A program made the position numbers and the translations under genes. DNA of 64,000 bases from Algoriphagus oliviformis (GTDB taxonomy: Bacteria; Bacteroidota; Bacteroidia; Cytophagales; Cyclobacteriaceae): positions 186,001 to 250,000 of the forward strand of contig NZ_JAFKCT010000002.1 of assembly GCF_017254915.1 (NCBI RefSeq), in the 5' to 3' direction. Position 1 is the first letter of the stretch; each line of letters opens with the position of its first letter. The notes beneath the pieces were generated by a model. The model saw only the letters and a program-made list of their open reading frames with translations, was not told the DNA's origin and searched no databases. This document shows positions 18,287-26,380 of the stretch, piece by piece.

Positions 18287-18370
18287 GGAAGACCGGGGAC
18301 GGAAGACCGAAGACGGGAGGCCGGAGTAGGGCTGTGGTCTGTGGTCTGTGGTCGGTCGACGGTGGACGAG
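18287..18370. repeat. Heptamer repeat tract (GGAAGAC / GGTCTGT types)
   Basis: Twelve consecutive 7-bp units in exact register. The first six resemble GGAAGAC and CGAAGAC; from 18329 the units resemble GGTCTGT and then GGTCGGT. The two halves are partly complementary (GGAAGAC/CGAAGAC against GGTCTGT/GGTCGGT), so fold-back pairing is possible. The tract fills much of the 205-bp gap between the DUF1501 gene and the cytochrome gene, which are both on the minus strand. Confidence 0.85.
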
Positions 18371-18425
18371 TATCCGTCATTAATGTGTTTTGATTTGGAT
18401 AGCCACAAAATGTCGGATACTAATC

Positions 18426-19880
18426 TTATGCAATCAGGTCTTTTACTACTTTGCCGTGCACGTCGGTGAGGCGATAGCGCCGTCCCAGGTGTTTGTAGGT
18501 CAGTTTTTCGTGGTCTATGCCCATGAGGTGCATGACCGTAGCCTGGAAGTCGTGGACATGGACGGGATTTTCGGTGATGTTGTAGCCAAAGTCGTCCGTC
18601 TCGCCATAGACCATTCCGGACTTGACGCCGCCGCCAGCCATGAAGATGGAGAAGGCTCTTGGATGGTGGTCCCTTCCGTAGTTTTCAGGCATGATCTTGC
18701 CTTGGCAATAGTTTGTCCTTCCAAACTCACCACCCCAGATAATCAAGGTCTCGTCCAAGAGTCCGCGCTGCTTCAAGTCGGTGATCAGGCCGGCTGTGGC
18801 TTGATCGACATCCTTGGCTTGTCCGATCATCTGGTTAGGCAGGTTGTCGTGCGCATCCCAGCCCTGATGGTAGAGCTGCACGAAGCGTACGCCGTTTTCG
18901 GAGAGCTTTCTCGCCAAAAGGCAGTTGGCGGCATAGGTGCCGGGCACCAGGCAGTCCGGACCGTAAAGCTTCACGACGCTGTCGGGTTCTTTGGAAGTGT
19001 CCGTGATCTCCGGCACGGCGGTCTGCATGCGGTAGGCCATTTCGTATTGCTGCACCTTGGCGGTGATCTGGGGATCGTTGAATTCCCGATAGCTCAGGTC
19101 GTTCATCGCCGCGATCTGGTCGATCATCTTGCGACGCTGGTCGCGGGTCATGCCGTTGGGGTCGGAGAGGTAGAGGACGGGATCTTCTGAGTTTGAAAAC
19201 TGCACGCCCTGATGGGTGGCATCGAGGAAGCCATTGCTCCAAAGCTTGGAGTACACGCCCTGTCCGTTCCCCTTGCCGCGGCTGAGCAGCACGCAGAAGG
19301 CAGGCAGGTTGGCATTTTCGCTGCCCAGACCATAGCTGAGCCAGGATCCCATGCTGGGGCGGTTGCCGACCTGTGCTCCGGTCTGGAAGAAGGTCAGCGC
19401 CGGGTCATGGTTGATCGCCTCGGTGTGCATGGACTTCACGATCAGGAGATCGTCCACCACGCTGGAGATGTGGGGGAAAAGCGAGGAGATCCAGGCCCGG
19501 CTTTCTCCGTATTGGTTAAAGCCAAAGTAGGAGCCTACCAGGGGAAAGGAACTCTGCCCGGCAGTCATTCCTGTCAGTCGCTGGCCGCCACGGATGGAGT
19601 CGGGCAGCTCTTGCCCAAAATTTTTGGTCAAAAGCGGCTTGTAGTCAAAGGTTTCCAGCTGGGAGGGAGCACCGTTTTGGAAGAGGTAGATGATGCGCTT
19701 GGCCTTGGGTGCAAAGTGCGGCAAAGCCCGCATCAAGCCGTCCTCGGCTTCCTGCTTGCCATTGAACAAATCCGGTATCATCAGCGAGCCCAAGGCGACG
19801 CTGCCTATTCCCAAACTCAGTCGAGAGAGAAATTTCCTTCTGTTGTGGTTGAGTCCCTGTTCTAATATTTCCTTTTCCAT
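18426..19880 (-). CDS. DUF1501 domain protein (Tat-exported)
   Basis: A 484-residue protein of the DUF1501 family, related to the alkaline phosphatase / sulfatase superfamily in fold. The N-terminus carries a twin-arginine signal (RRKFLSRLSLGIGSVALGSL, Arg14-Arg15). Family blocks include IYLFQNGAPSQLETFDYKP, GVRFVQLYHQGWDAHDN and LIIWGGEFGRTNYCQG. DUF1501 genes are nearly always paired with a DUF1549/DUF1553 cytochrome, as here, where the two genes are separated by 1 bp. The reaction is unknown. A periplasmic location follows from the Tat signal. Confidence 0.94.
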   Translation of the reverse strand: MEKEILEQGLNHNRRKFLSRLSLGIGSVALGSLMIPDLFNGKQEAEDGLMRALPHFAPKAKRIIYLFQNGAPSQLETFDYKPLLTKNFGQELPDSIRGGQRLTGMTAGQSSFPLVGSYFGFNQYGESRAWISSLFPHISSVVDDLLIVKSMHTEAINHDPALTFFQTGAQVGNRPSMGSWLSYGLGSENANLPAFCVLLSRGKGNGQGVYSKLWSNGFLDATHQGVQFSNSEDPVLYLSDPNGMTRDQRRKMIDQIAAMNDLSYREFNDPQITAKVQQYEMAYRMQTAVPEITDTSKEPDSVVKLYGPDCLVPGTYAANCLLARKLSENGVRFVQLYHQGWDAHDNLPNQMIGQAKDVDQATAGLITDLKQRGLLDETLIIWGGEFGRTNYCQGKIMPENYGRDHHPRAFSIFMAGGGVKSGMVYGETDDFGYNITENPVHVHDFQATVMHLMGIDHEKLTYKHLGRRYRLTDVHGKVVKDLIA

Positions 19881-19881
19881 C

Positions 19882-22188
19882 TCAGCTTTTGGTTATAGTC
19901 TCCTCTAGGTTATACATACTTACGATCACCTGCATCAGCGCGGCGTTTTCGGGGCTTATGGCTTCGTCGTCCATAGGGTATTCTCCCACGTCCAGGGCCT
20001 TTTTGGCACTTTCCGGGTCGGACTGGAATTCAGCCAACACGGTTTCGTAGTAGCCCTCCAGCAGGTCTTGCTCCTCGGACTTCATCTCCCGGCACACGAT
20101 GCGCTTGAAGGCCTGCGCGATGGCTTCCTCGCCGGAGTAGCGCTGCGAAAGCTTGGTCGCCAAAACCCGCGACGCTTCCAGCACCATGGGGTCGTTCATC
20201 ATCACGAGCGCCTGGAGGGGCGTGTTGGTACGGTTTCGGCTGATCTCGCAGCGATCCCGATTACTGGAGTCGAAGATGATGGCCTTGGGCGGCGGCACGG
20301 TCAGCTTGATGAAGTTGTAGATGCCGCGGCGGTAGAGCTTGTCGCCCCTGTCTTGGACGTAGGTCGCGAGGGTTCCCCGTCCGGAGGTGGCCGCTTCCCA
20401 AAGTCCCGAAGGCTGGTATGGCTTGACGCTAGGGCCGCCGATTTCGGTATGGAGCAGTCCGCTGCTGGCCAGTACGAGATCCTGGATGTTTTCCGCAGGC
20501 AATCGCAGACGAGGGGCTCGGGCCAAGTAGAGGTTTTCGGGATCGACCTTCAGGTGGTCCTTGTTGATCTCGGCGGATTGGCGATAGGTGGAGGAAAGCA
20601 GGATCTGCTTCAGCAGGCGCTTGATGTCCCAGCCATTCTCCATAAAATCCGCCGCCAGCCAGTTGAGCAGCTCGGGATGGGTGGGCAGGTCGCCCTGCAT
20701 GCCAAAATCCCCCGCAGACTTCACGATGCCTTTGCCAAAGATCTCCTGCCAGACCAGGTTGACGAAGACGCGGGAGGTGAGCGGATTATCCCGGCTGGTG
20801 GTCCACTTGGCCAGGCCGAGACGGTTTTTCTCCAGGTCGTCGGCAAACTCAAAGATAGAAGCGGGTGTGGACACCTCTACCGAATCGGTCGGCGCGTCAT
20901 ACACGCCCCGGTCCAGGATGTAGGTGGTGCGCTTTTCCTCGTTTTCGCCCATCACCGAGACGCTGAGCTTGGTGGTGTCGGGATGGTTGATGAAGCTCAT
21001 GATCCCGTCCAGGTCGTCGCGCTCTATCCAAAGTATAGGGGTTTTGGCGGGTTTGGATTGGCTCACGTCGCCTTCGAAGCCCTTTTCCTTGGAGTTGTTG
21101 AAAAAGGCGAACAGCTCATAGTATTCCTTTTGGGAAAAGGGGTCGTATTTGTGGTCGTGGCATTGGGCACACTCCATGGTGATGCCCAGGATTCCCTTGC
21201 TGAAGGTGTTGGTCTTGTCCAGAACATATTCGACGCGGTACTCCTCGTGGATGATGCCGCCTTCCTCGGTGTATTTGTGGTTTCTGTTGAAAGCCGTCGC
21301 CAGGATCTGCTCCTTGCTGGCATCCGGCAATAGATCCCCAGCCAGTTGCCAGGTGATAAACTGGTCGTAGGGCATGTTGTCGTTGAAGGCGTGGATCACC
21401 CAGTCGCGGTAGGGCCACTGGGATCTGACTTCGTCGTCCTGGTAGCCATAGCTGTCGGCATAGCGGGAGATGTCCATCCAGAGCACACCCAGCTTTTCCC
21501 CATAGGCGGGCTGGGCTATAAGCTCGTCGATCAGTTTCTCATAGGTGTTTTCTCCGGAGAAGTCCGCGTATTTGTCCAAAGTCTCAGGCGTAGGAGGGAG
21601 GCCGGTGAGGTCCAGGCTGGCCCGCTTGATGAGTTCATGGGGCTTGGCCTCTGGATTGGGCTCCAGTTTTTTAGCCCTCATTTTTTGATAGACGAAAGCG
21701 TCTATTTCGCTGATTCCCCAGTCACTTTCGGGTACAGCGGGCTTTTCCACTTTCAGAAAGGCCCAGTGGGGCTCGTACTTCGCACCCTGCTCGATCCACT
21801 TTTTGATCAGGGCGATTTCCTCTTGAGAGAGGGAAAGATTGGACTCTGGCGGGGGCATGATTTCCCCCGGATCTTCGGAGACGATGCGGTGGTAGACCGC
21901 GGACTCCTCTGGCTTGCCCGCCACGAGGGCAAACATGCCAGGACTTTCCTTAAGTGCCTTGAAGGCACCTTCTTCCGTATCCAAGCGAAGGTCGGCCTCG
22001 CGCTTGTTGGCATCGGGGCCATGGCAGGCAAAACACTTGTCGGAGAGGATGGGTCGGATGTGGAAATTGTAGCTGACCTGGTCTGAACCGGCCAAGTCCA
22101 CCGAATTGGGTTCCTTTTGTCCACAACTCCACAGACCGCCTAGCGACGCCAAAAGCGTCAGCGGGAGAAAGGCTTTTCGGAAAGGCAT
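19882..22188 (-). CDS. PSD1 cytochrome c protein with DUF1549 and DUF1553
   Basis: A 768-residue lipoprotein (lipobox GLWSC, Cys22). Residues about 40-140 form a PSD1 cytochrome domain with the heme motif CFACH at 52-56 and an MPPP segment. DUF1549 covers about 160-370 (EIDAFVYQKMRAKKLEPNPEA region onward) and DUF1553 about 470-720 (NPLTSRVFVNLVWQEIFGKG). The CAQCHDHKYDPFSQKEYYEL block within DUF1549 offers a second CxxCH. Typical of Planctomycetes but also common in Bacteroidota. It is first in the minus-strand operon with DUF1501 and the membrane cytochrome. Confidence 0.94.
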   Translation of the reverse strand: MPFRKAFLPLTLLASLGGLWSCGQKEPNSVDLAGSDQVSYNFHIRPILSDKCFACHGPDANKREADLRLDTEEGAFKALKESPGMFALVAGKPEESAVYHRIVSEDPGEIMPPPESNLSLSQEEIALIKKWIEQGAKYEPHWAFLKVEKPAVPESDWGISEIDAFVYQKMRAKKLEPNPEAKPHELIKRASLDLTGLPPTPETLDKYADFSGENTYEKLIDELIAQPAYGEKLGVLWMDISRYADSYGYQDDEVRSQWPYRDWVIHAFNDNMPYDQFITWQLAGDLLPDASKEQILATAFNRNHKYTEEGGIIHEEYRVEYVLDKTNTFSKGILGITMECAQCHDHKYDPFSQKEYYELFAFFNNSKEKGFEGDVSQSKPAKTPILWIERDDLDGIMSFINHPDTTKLSVSVMGENEEKRTTYILDRGVYDAPTDSVEVSTPASIFEFADDLEKNRLGLAKWTTSRDNPLTSRVFVNLVWQEIFGKGIVKSAGDFGMQGDLPTHPELLNWLAADFMENGWDIKRLLKQILLSSTYRQSAEINKDHLKVDPENLYLARAPRLRLPAENIQDLVLASSGLLHTEIGGPSVKPYQPSGLWEAATSGRGTLATYVQDRGDKLYRRGIYNFIKLTVPPPKAIIFDSSNRDRCEISRNRTNTPLQALVMMNDPMVLEASRVLATKLSQRYSGEEAIAQAFKRIVCREMKSEEQDLLEGYYETVLAEFQSDPESAKKALDVGEYPMDDEAISPENAALMQVIVSMYNLEETITKS

Positions 22189-22718
22189 TTTTGGAAATTA
22201 TTGTTTGAGGGAAAAAAGTTACTGAAAAAAATTAAAAAAGTGAGAAATGAAGAGGGAAATGCGGGGAAAGGGAGGGAATGTTTGATTATTTGCTCCCAGA
22301 CTTGTTTTTTATACTGTTTTTTCAGGTGATTTCCTGTTTTGAGACTGTAATACTGGATTTCAGGTTGGGTGACTTTCACCGGAAATAAGCAAGGTTTTCG
22401 TCCAAGTCGGCTGATGTCGGATTGGCTTTTGGAAGATGGGATGTCGACGATTTTGCTTTTGCCGTTCTTTCGCCCTTTTGCCAAAAATCAAAGAGGACAA
22501 TTGCCGGTATATAAATGTGATGAACGGGAATTTAGTTGTCAGAAAAGCCGCATATTTTCGCCGCTGCAAGGTCTTATCTTTTTCGGTCATCAGGCTAAAC
22601 CATTCAGGGTTAGCATCCGCCCCAGAACGGAACACGATACCCGAAGTGAAGATATTCCGATCTCCCCAGGCAGCAGTGCCGAGGGATTGGGCCAAGCCTG
22701 AGAACGACCAACTGTTAC
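22189..22718. other. Intergenic region between divergent genes; no gene seen
   Basis: This 530-bp stretch separates the PSD1 gene (minus) and the TonB receptor gene (plus). It is AT-rich near 22190-22330. Short open frames in it lack start context or family character. It should contain both promoters. A weak -7-like TATTTTCG occurs near 22550 without a well-spaced -33 TTG. No RNA element is recognised. Confidence 0.5.
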
Positions 22719-25340
22719 ATGAAAGCAATTTTTACCCTATTGGGTTGCTTGCTGCTCTTCGCCACCGCAGGCGCACAGCAGAAGCCAGACCCCAACTCAC
22801 TGCCCTTATTGGTAAACCGATACCATGAGACCACAGGAAAGCGACTTTTGATCCTGGACAGCGATGTGGCCGAGCTGAATGCCGTCACCGTCGGAGACCT
22901 GGAGCGGCTTCCCGAGGCCCTGACTATTGGCAGTCCTTATTCCTATTTCACCTTTGGAGAGAACTACATCGTGGTCTATCCCACCTATCTCAGGGAGCGG
23001 TATCGACGGCAAGACGCCAGTGTCGGGGCGAGCACCGAAAAGCGGGCCTTTCTTCTCAGGGGTAAAGTGCGGGACAACGAAATGAAAAGCATGCTACCGG
23101 GGGCTCTTTTTTCCATTCCCCAGCTGGAGCTCGCCGCCCAGGCTGATGGCAAGGGAGAGTTTTCGGTGCAGATTCCGGAAGGCACCTACATTGGCTACTT
23201 CAGCTCCATGGGCAAGCAGACGGAGCAAAAAATCCTCAAAGTCTACCGAGACCAGGAGATCGACGTGACGCTATTCGAGTCCGTGAGCGAGCTGGATCTG
23301 GTCACGGTCACTGACCGCGCGATCGACGCCAACGTGATGAGTACCCTTCCCGGCGCGACTCGTATGCCGATGGAAGAGCTGAAGCTGCTTCCGCCACTGC
23401 TCGGAGAGGTGGATGTGGTGAAGAGCATGCTTTTGCTTCCCGGGGTATCCACCGTAGGGGAGGGAGCCTCCGGCTTCAACGTGCGTGGAGGTGGGGTGGA
23501 CCAAAACCTCATTCTCATGGATGGCACGCCGGTTTTCAATCCCTCGCACATGTTTGGCTTCTTCAGCATCTTCAACCAAGACGCGGTAAATGACGCGATG
23601 CTCTACAAGGGTGATATTCCGGCGGCCTATGGCGGACGCTTGAGTTCTGTCTTGGACATCAAGACCAAAGCCGGGGATGCCGAAGAGTGGTCGCTCCAAG
23701 GGGGAGTGGGCTTCCTCTCGAGCAGGCTTGGGTTTAGTGGCCCCATCAGCGACAGGACCCAAGTGATGGCCACCGCGCGCGCAGCCTATCCGACCTGGGT
23801 ACTTCAGAAAATCCCCAACCCCAGCGTCAGCGGCAGCAGTACCAACTTCCTGGATGGAAACCTGCGCATCGACCATAAAATTGACGACCGAAACAGCCTC
23901 GTGCTGAGCGGCTATACCAGTACGGACTACTTTCGATTTGACTCCGATACGGCCTATACCTGGCAGAGCAATCTGGCCAGCCTGAAGTGGAAGGCTTATT
24001 GGGGAGAAAAACTTGGCTCCGAAGTCAACCTAAGCTACTCCGGCTACCGCTACTCGGTGCTGGGAGAGCGGACCCCGATGGATTTCGAGCTGCGGTCCTC
24101 CATAGACTATGTGGGACTGCAGCAGCAGTTTGAATGGTCGGGGGAGAAGCTCGAAGGACTGACCTTCGGCTATCAGATCGGTTCCTACCAGATGGGGATG
24201 GGAGACTTGCAGGCAAACTCCCCCGAAAGTATCGTAGCTCCTGAGCTCGTCCAGGATGAGCAGGGACTGGAGGGCGCGGTGTATTTCCAGATGCCCTGGA
24301 AGATCAGCGATAGACTGGAGGGACAGGCCGGATTGCGCTATTCGCACTTTGCGGCCATGGGACCCAAGGAAGTCTATCTCTACGAACCCGGGATGCCGAT
24401 GGACCAAGAGACGGTCACGGATACCGTTTACTACAATTCGGGAGAGGTCATCAAGTCCTATGGAGGATTTGAGCCAAGGTTTACCCTGCGCTATGCCTTC
24501 ACGGAGGATTTTTCGCTCAAGGCCTCGGTCAACCGAAGCATCCAGTACCTGCACCTGCTGACCAACAACTTTGCCTCGGCTCCCGTGGATCTCTGGAAGC
24601 TCAGTGACAGCTACATCCAGCCCCAAAAGGCCTGGCAATATGCCTTGGGTCTGTACAAAAACCTGAAGCAAAACACCGTCGAGACCTCCTTGGAGCTCTA
24701 TTACAAGGACATGCCGAGCATCGTGGAGTACAAGGACGGAGCGGAGCTTTTTCTCAATCCCACCCTGGAGACCGATCTGGTGATGGGAACAGGCTATGCC
24801 TATGGCTCAGAATTCATGGTCAAAAAGAACGGGGGCAAGGTCAACGGTTGGGTCTCCTATACCTTCAGCCGAAGCTTCAGGAAGGTCGTACCCGAATACG
24901 GCGAACCCATCAACAACGGCGACTACTTTCCCGCCAACTGGGACCAGCCCCATGACCTGACCGTGGTCGCAACCTGGCAGCCCGTGAAGCGCGTGTCCTT
25001 CAATGCGACTTTCAACTACCGCACGGGTCGTCCCATCACCCTGCCGAGCGGCGTTTACGACATAGGTGGTGAGATCGTGATCGACTACCAGGAACGAAAC
25101 CAAGCCCGGATTCCGGACTACCACCGTCTGGACTTGGGAGCCACGTACTACTTCTACCAGAGAAAAAACAGCGACTTCCGTAGCTATATCACGTTCTCGC
25201 TCTACAATGCCTACGGGCGGAAAAATGCCTTCTCTTGGTTTTTCCAGTCTTCACCCGAGGCCGGTATCCCCAAGTCCTATCGCCTAGCCGTGATCGGCAC
25301 CATGATCCCATCCGTCACCTACAATTTCTCCATCCGATGA
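22719..25340 (+). CDS. TonB-dependent outer membrane receptor with N-terminal STN-like and carboxypeptidase-regulatory domains
   Basis: An 873-residue outer membrane protein. Signal peptide at 1-19; residues about 25-90 resemble an STN (secretin/TonB short N-terminal) segment; residues about 105-185 form a CarboxypepD_reg-like beta sandwich (LLRGKVRDNEMKSMLPGALF). The plug follows (VVKSMLLLPGVSTVGEGASG, FNVRGGGVDQNLILMDGTPV), then a beta-barrel to the C-terminus, which ends in YNFSIR. STN receptors often work with anti-sigma/sigma pairs, but none is in the window. It is joined by ATGA to a DUF4249 lipoprotein gene, the usual partner. Substrate unknown. Confidence 0.93.
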   Translation: MKAIFTLLGCLLLFATAGAQQKPDPNSLPLLVNRYHETTGKRLLILDSDVAELNAVTVGDLERLPEALTIGSPYSYFTFGENYIVVYPTYLRERYRRQDASVGASTEKRAFLLRGKVRDNEMKSMLPGALFSIPQLELAAQADGKGEFSVQIPEGTYIGYFSSMGKQTEQKILKVYRDQEIDVTLFESVSELDLVTVTDRAIDANVMSTLPGATRMPMEELKLLPPLLGEVDVVKSMLLLPGVSTVGEGASGFNVRGGGVDQNLILMDGTPVFNPSHMFGFFSIFNQDAVNDAMLYKGDIPAAYGGRLSSVLDIKTKAGDAEEWSLQGGVGFLSSRLGFSGPISDRTQVMATARAAYPTWVLQKIPNPSVSGSSTNFLDGNLRIDHKIDDRNSLVLSGYTSTDYFRFDSDTAYTWQSNLASLKWKAYWGEKLGSEVNLSYSGYRYSVLGERTPMDFELRSSIDYVGLQQQFEWSGEKLEGLTFGYQIGSYQMGMGDLQANSPESIVAPELVQDEQGLEGAVYFQMPWKISDRLEGQAGLRYSHFAAMGPKEVYLYEPGMPMDQETVTDTVYYNSGEVIKSYGGFEPRFTLRYAFTEDFSLKASVNRSIQYLHLLTNNFASAPVDLWKLSDSYIQPQKAWQYALGLYKNLKQNTVETSLELYYKDMPSIVEYKDGAELFLNPTLETDLVMGTGYAYGSEFMVKKNGGKVNGWVSYTFSRSFRKVVPEYGEPINNGDYFPANWDQPHDLTVVATWQPVKRVSFNATFNYRTGRPITLPSGVYDIGGEIVIDYQERNQARIPDYHRLDLGATYYFYQRKNSDFRSYITFSLYNAYGRKNAFSWFFQSSPEAGIPKSYRLAVIGTMIPSVTYNFSIR

Positions 25341-26380
25341 AAAAGCGATTGATAGCCTATGTGATCCTCTTTGTGGCGCTTTCGTCTTGCATAGACGAGA
25401 TCTACCTGAGCGTTCCGGCATCGGAGTCCAACCTGGTCATCGACGCTTGGCTAGGTTCCACCTCGGAGCAGTCCTATGTGCGCGTGTACCGCTCGGGCTC
25501 CTATCTCTCTGGCAGCACGCAGCCCAACTATACCAAAGTGGCCACGACCAGCATCTATGTGGAGGACGAGTCGGGCCGACGCGTGTATTTTCCCAACACG
25601 GCCGATACTACGCTATTGCACCAGCCCAATGCCGGGCAGTCTTTTCCAGCTGGGATGAAATACCGAGTCCATGTGAATACCCGTGACGGTGCCTATGAGT
25701 CGGAGTGGGTTTTGATGCCGGAGCCTTCCACTTTCGGCGATTTCGAGGCCGTGGCGAGGGAAAAGTCACTGTTCGTCATTTCCGGGAGTTCCCCTGTACG
25801 CGTGATAGGCACTACCGTGGACCTCACGCTCCAGGCAAGCAATAGCTCCGGCGAGGAAGTCGGCTACCTGATCGAAGCGGATGGGATTTCCGAGGTCTTC
25901 ACGACCGGGGACGCTGAAAACTGCAGGTGCAACTGCTACCTCGAGGAGCCACTCTTTGTGACGGGGATGAACCTGGGATCGGGCAGCGATGTGCCCAGTC
26001 CGATTATCCTCGCAGAGCTTGAGGTGACTTCCTTGGGGAGGTTTTATCTGCAGTCAACCATCCGTACCATTCCCAAGGCCAATCTGGACTATCTCCGCCA
26101 AATCGACAAACAACGGCGCAATACGGGCAGCATATTTGACCCGGCGCCGTTTAAGATCCGCGGAAACATCAAAAACCTGGACAACCCGGACGAGGAAGTC
26201 TTGGGCAATTTCATGGCCTATCAGGAGGTGGAGTACAACAGGATGGTGTACCGCGCTGACATCTATCGCTTAAATCAGCAGTTTCCTTTTGTGTTTGATG
26301 AGGTCGGCCATGTGAGTGAAGATTGCAAAGACTATTATCCTTTTACGCTTCCTTACACTCCCGCTCCATTTCAGCCATGA
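25337..26380 (+). CDS. DUF4249 lipoprotein
   Basis: A 347-residue lipoprotein with lipobox VALSSC (Cys near 18). DUF4249 proteins are Bacteroidota-specific and encoded directly after TonB receptors with STN or regulatory domains. They are presumed surface or periplasmic partners of the receptor. The mature part starts with an Ig-like region (SNLVIDAWLGSTSEQSYVRV), and a Cys-rich stretch (ENCRCNCYLEE) lies near residues 194-204. ATG 25337 overlaps the receptor stop, and its own stop overlaps the next start (ATGA). Confidence 0.92.
   Translation: MKKRLIAYVILFVALSSCIDEIYLSVPASESNLVIDAWLGSTSEQSYVRVYRSGSYLSGSTQPNYTKVATTSIYVEDESGRRVYFPNTADTTLLHQPNAGQSFPAGMKYRVHVNTRDGAYESEWVLMPEPSTFGDFEAVAREKSLFVISGSSPVRVIGTTVDLTLQASNSSGEEVGYLIEADGISEVFTTGDAENCRCNCYLEEPLFVTGMNLGSGSDVPSPIILAELEVTSLGRFYLQSTIRTIPKANLDYLRQIDKQRRNTGSIFDPAPFKIRGNIKNLDNPDEEVLGNFMAYQEVEYNRMVYRADIYRLNQQFPFVFDEVGHVSEDCKDYYPFTLPYTPAPFQP

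Noticed and set aside
20068..21333. Plus-strand 421-residue ORF
   Set aside because: Antisense to the conserved DUF1549/DUF1553 protein; long only because of GC-rich codon bias.
22360..22728. Minus-strand 122-residue ORF in the gap before the TonB receptor gene
   Set aside because: No family, no plausible start, and it lies in the promoter region; composition is mixed.
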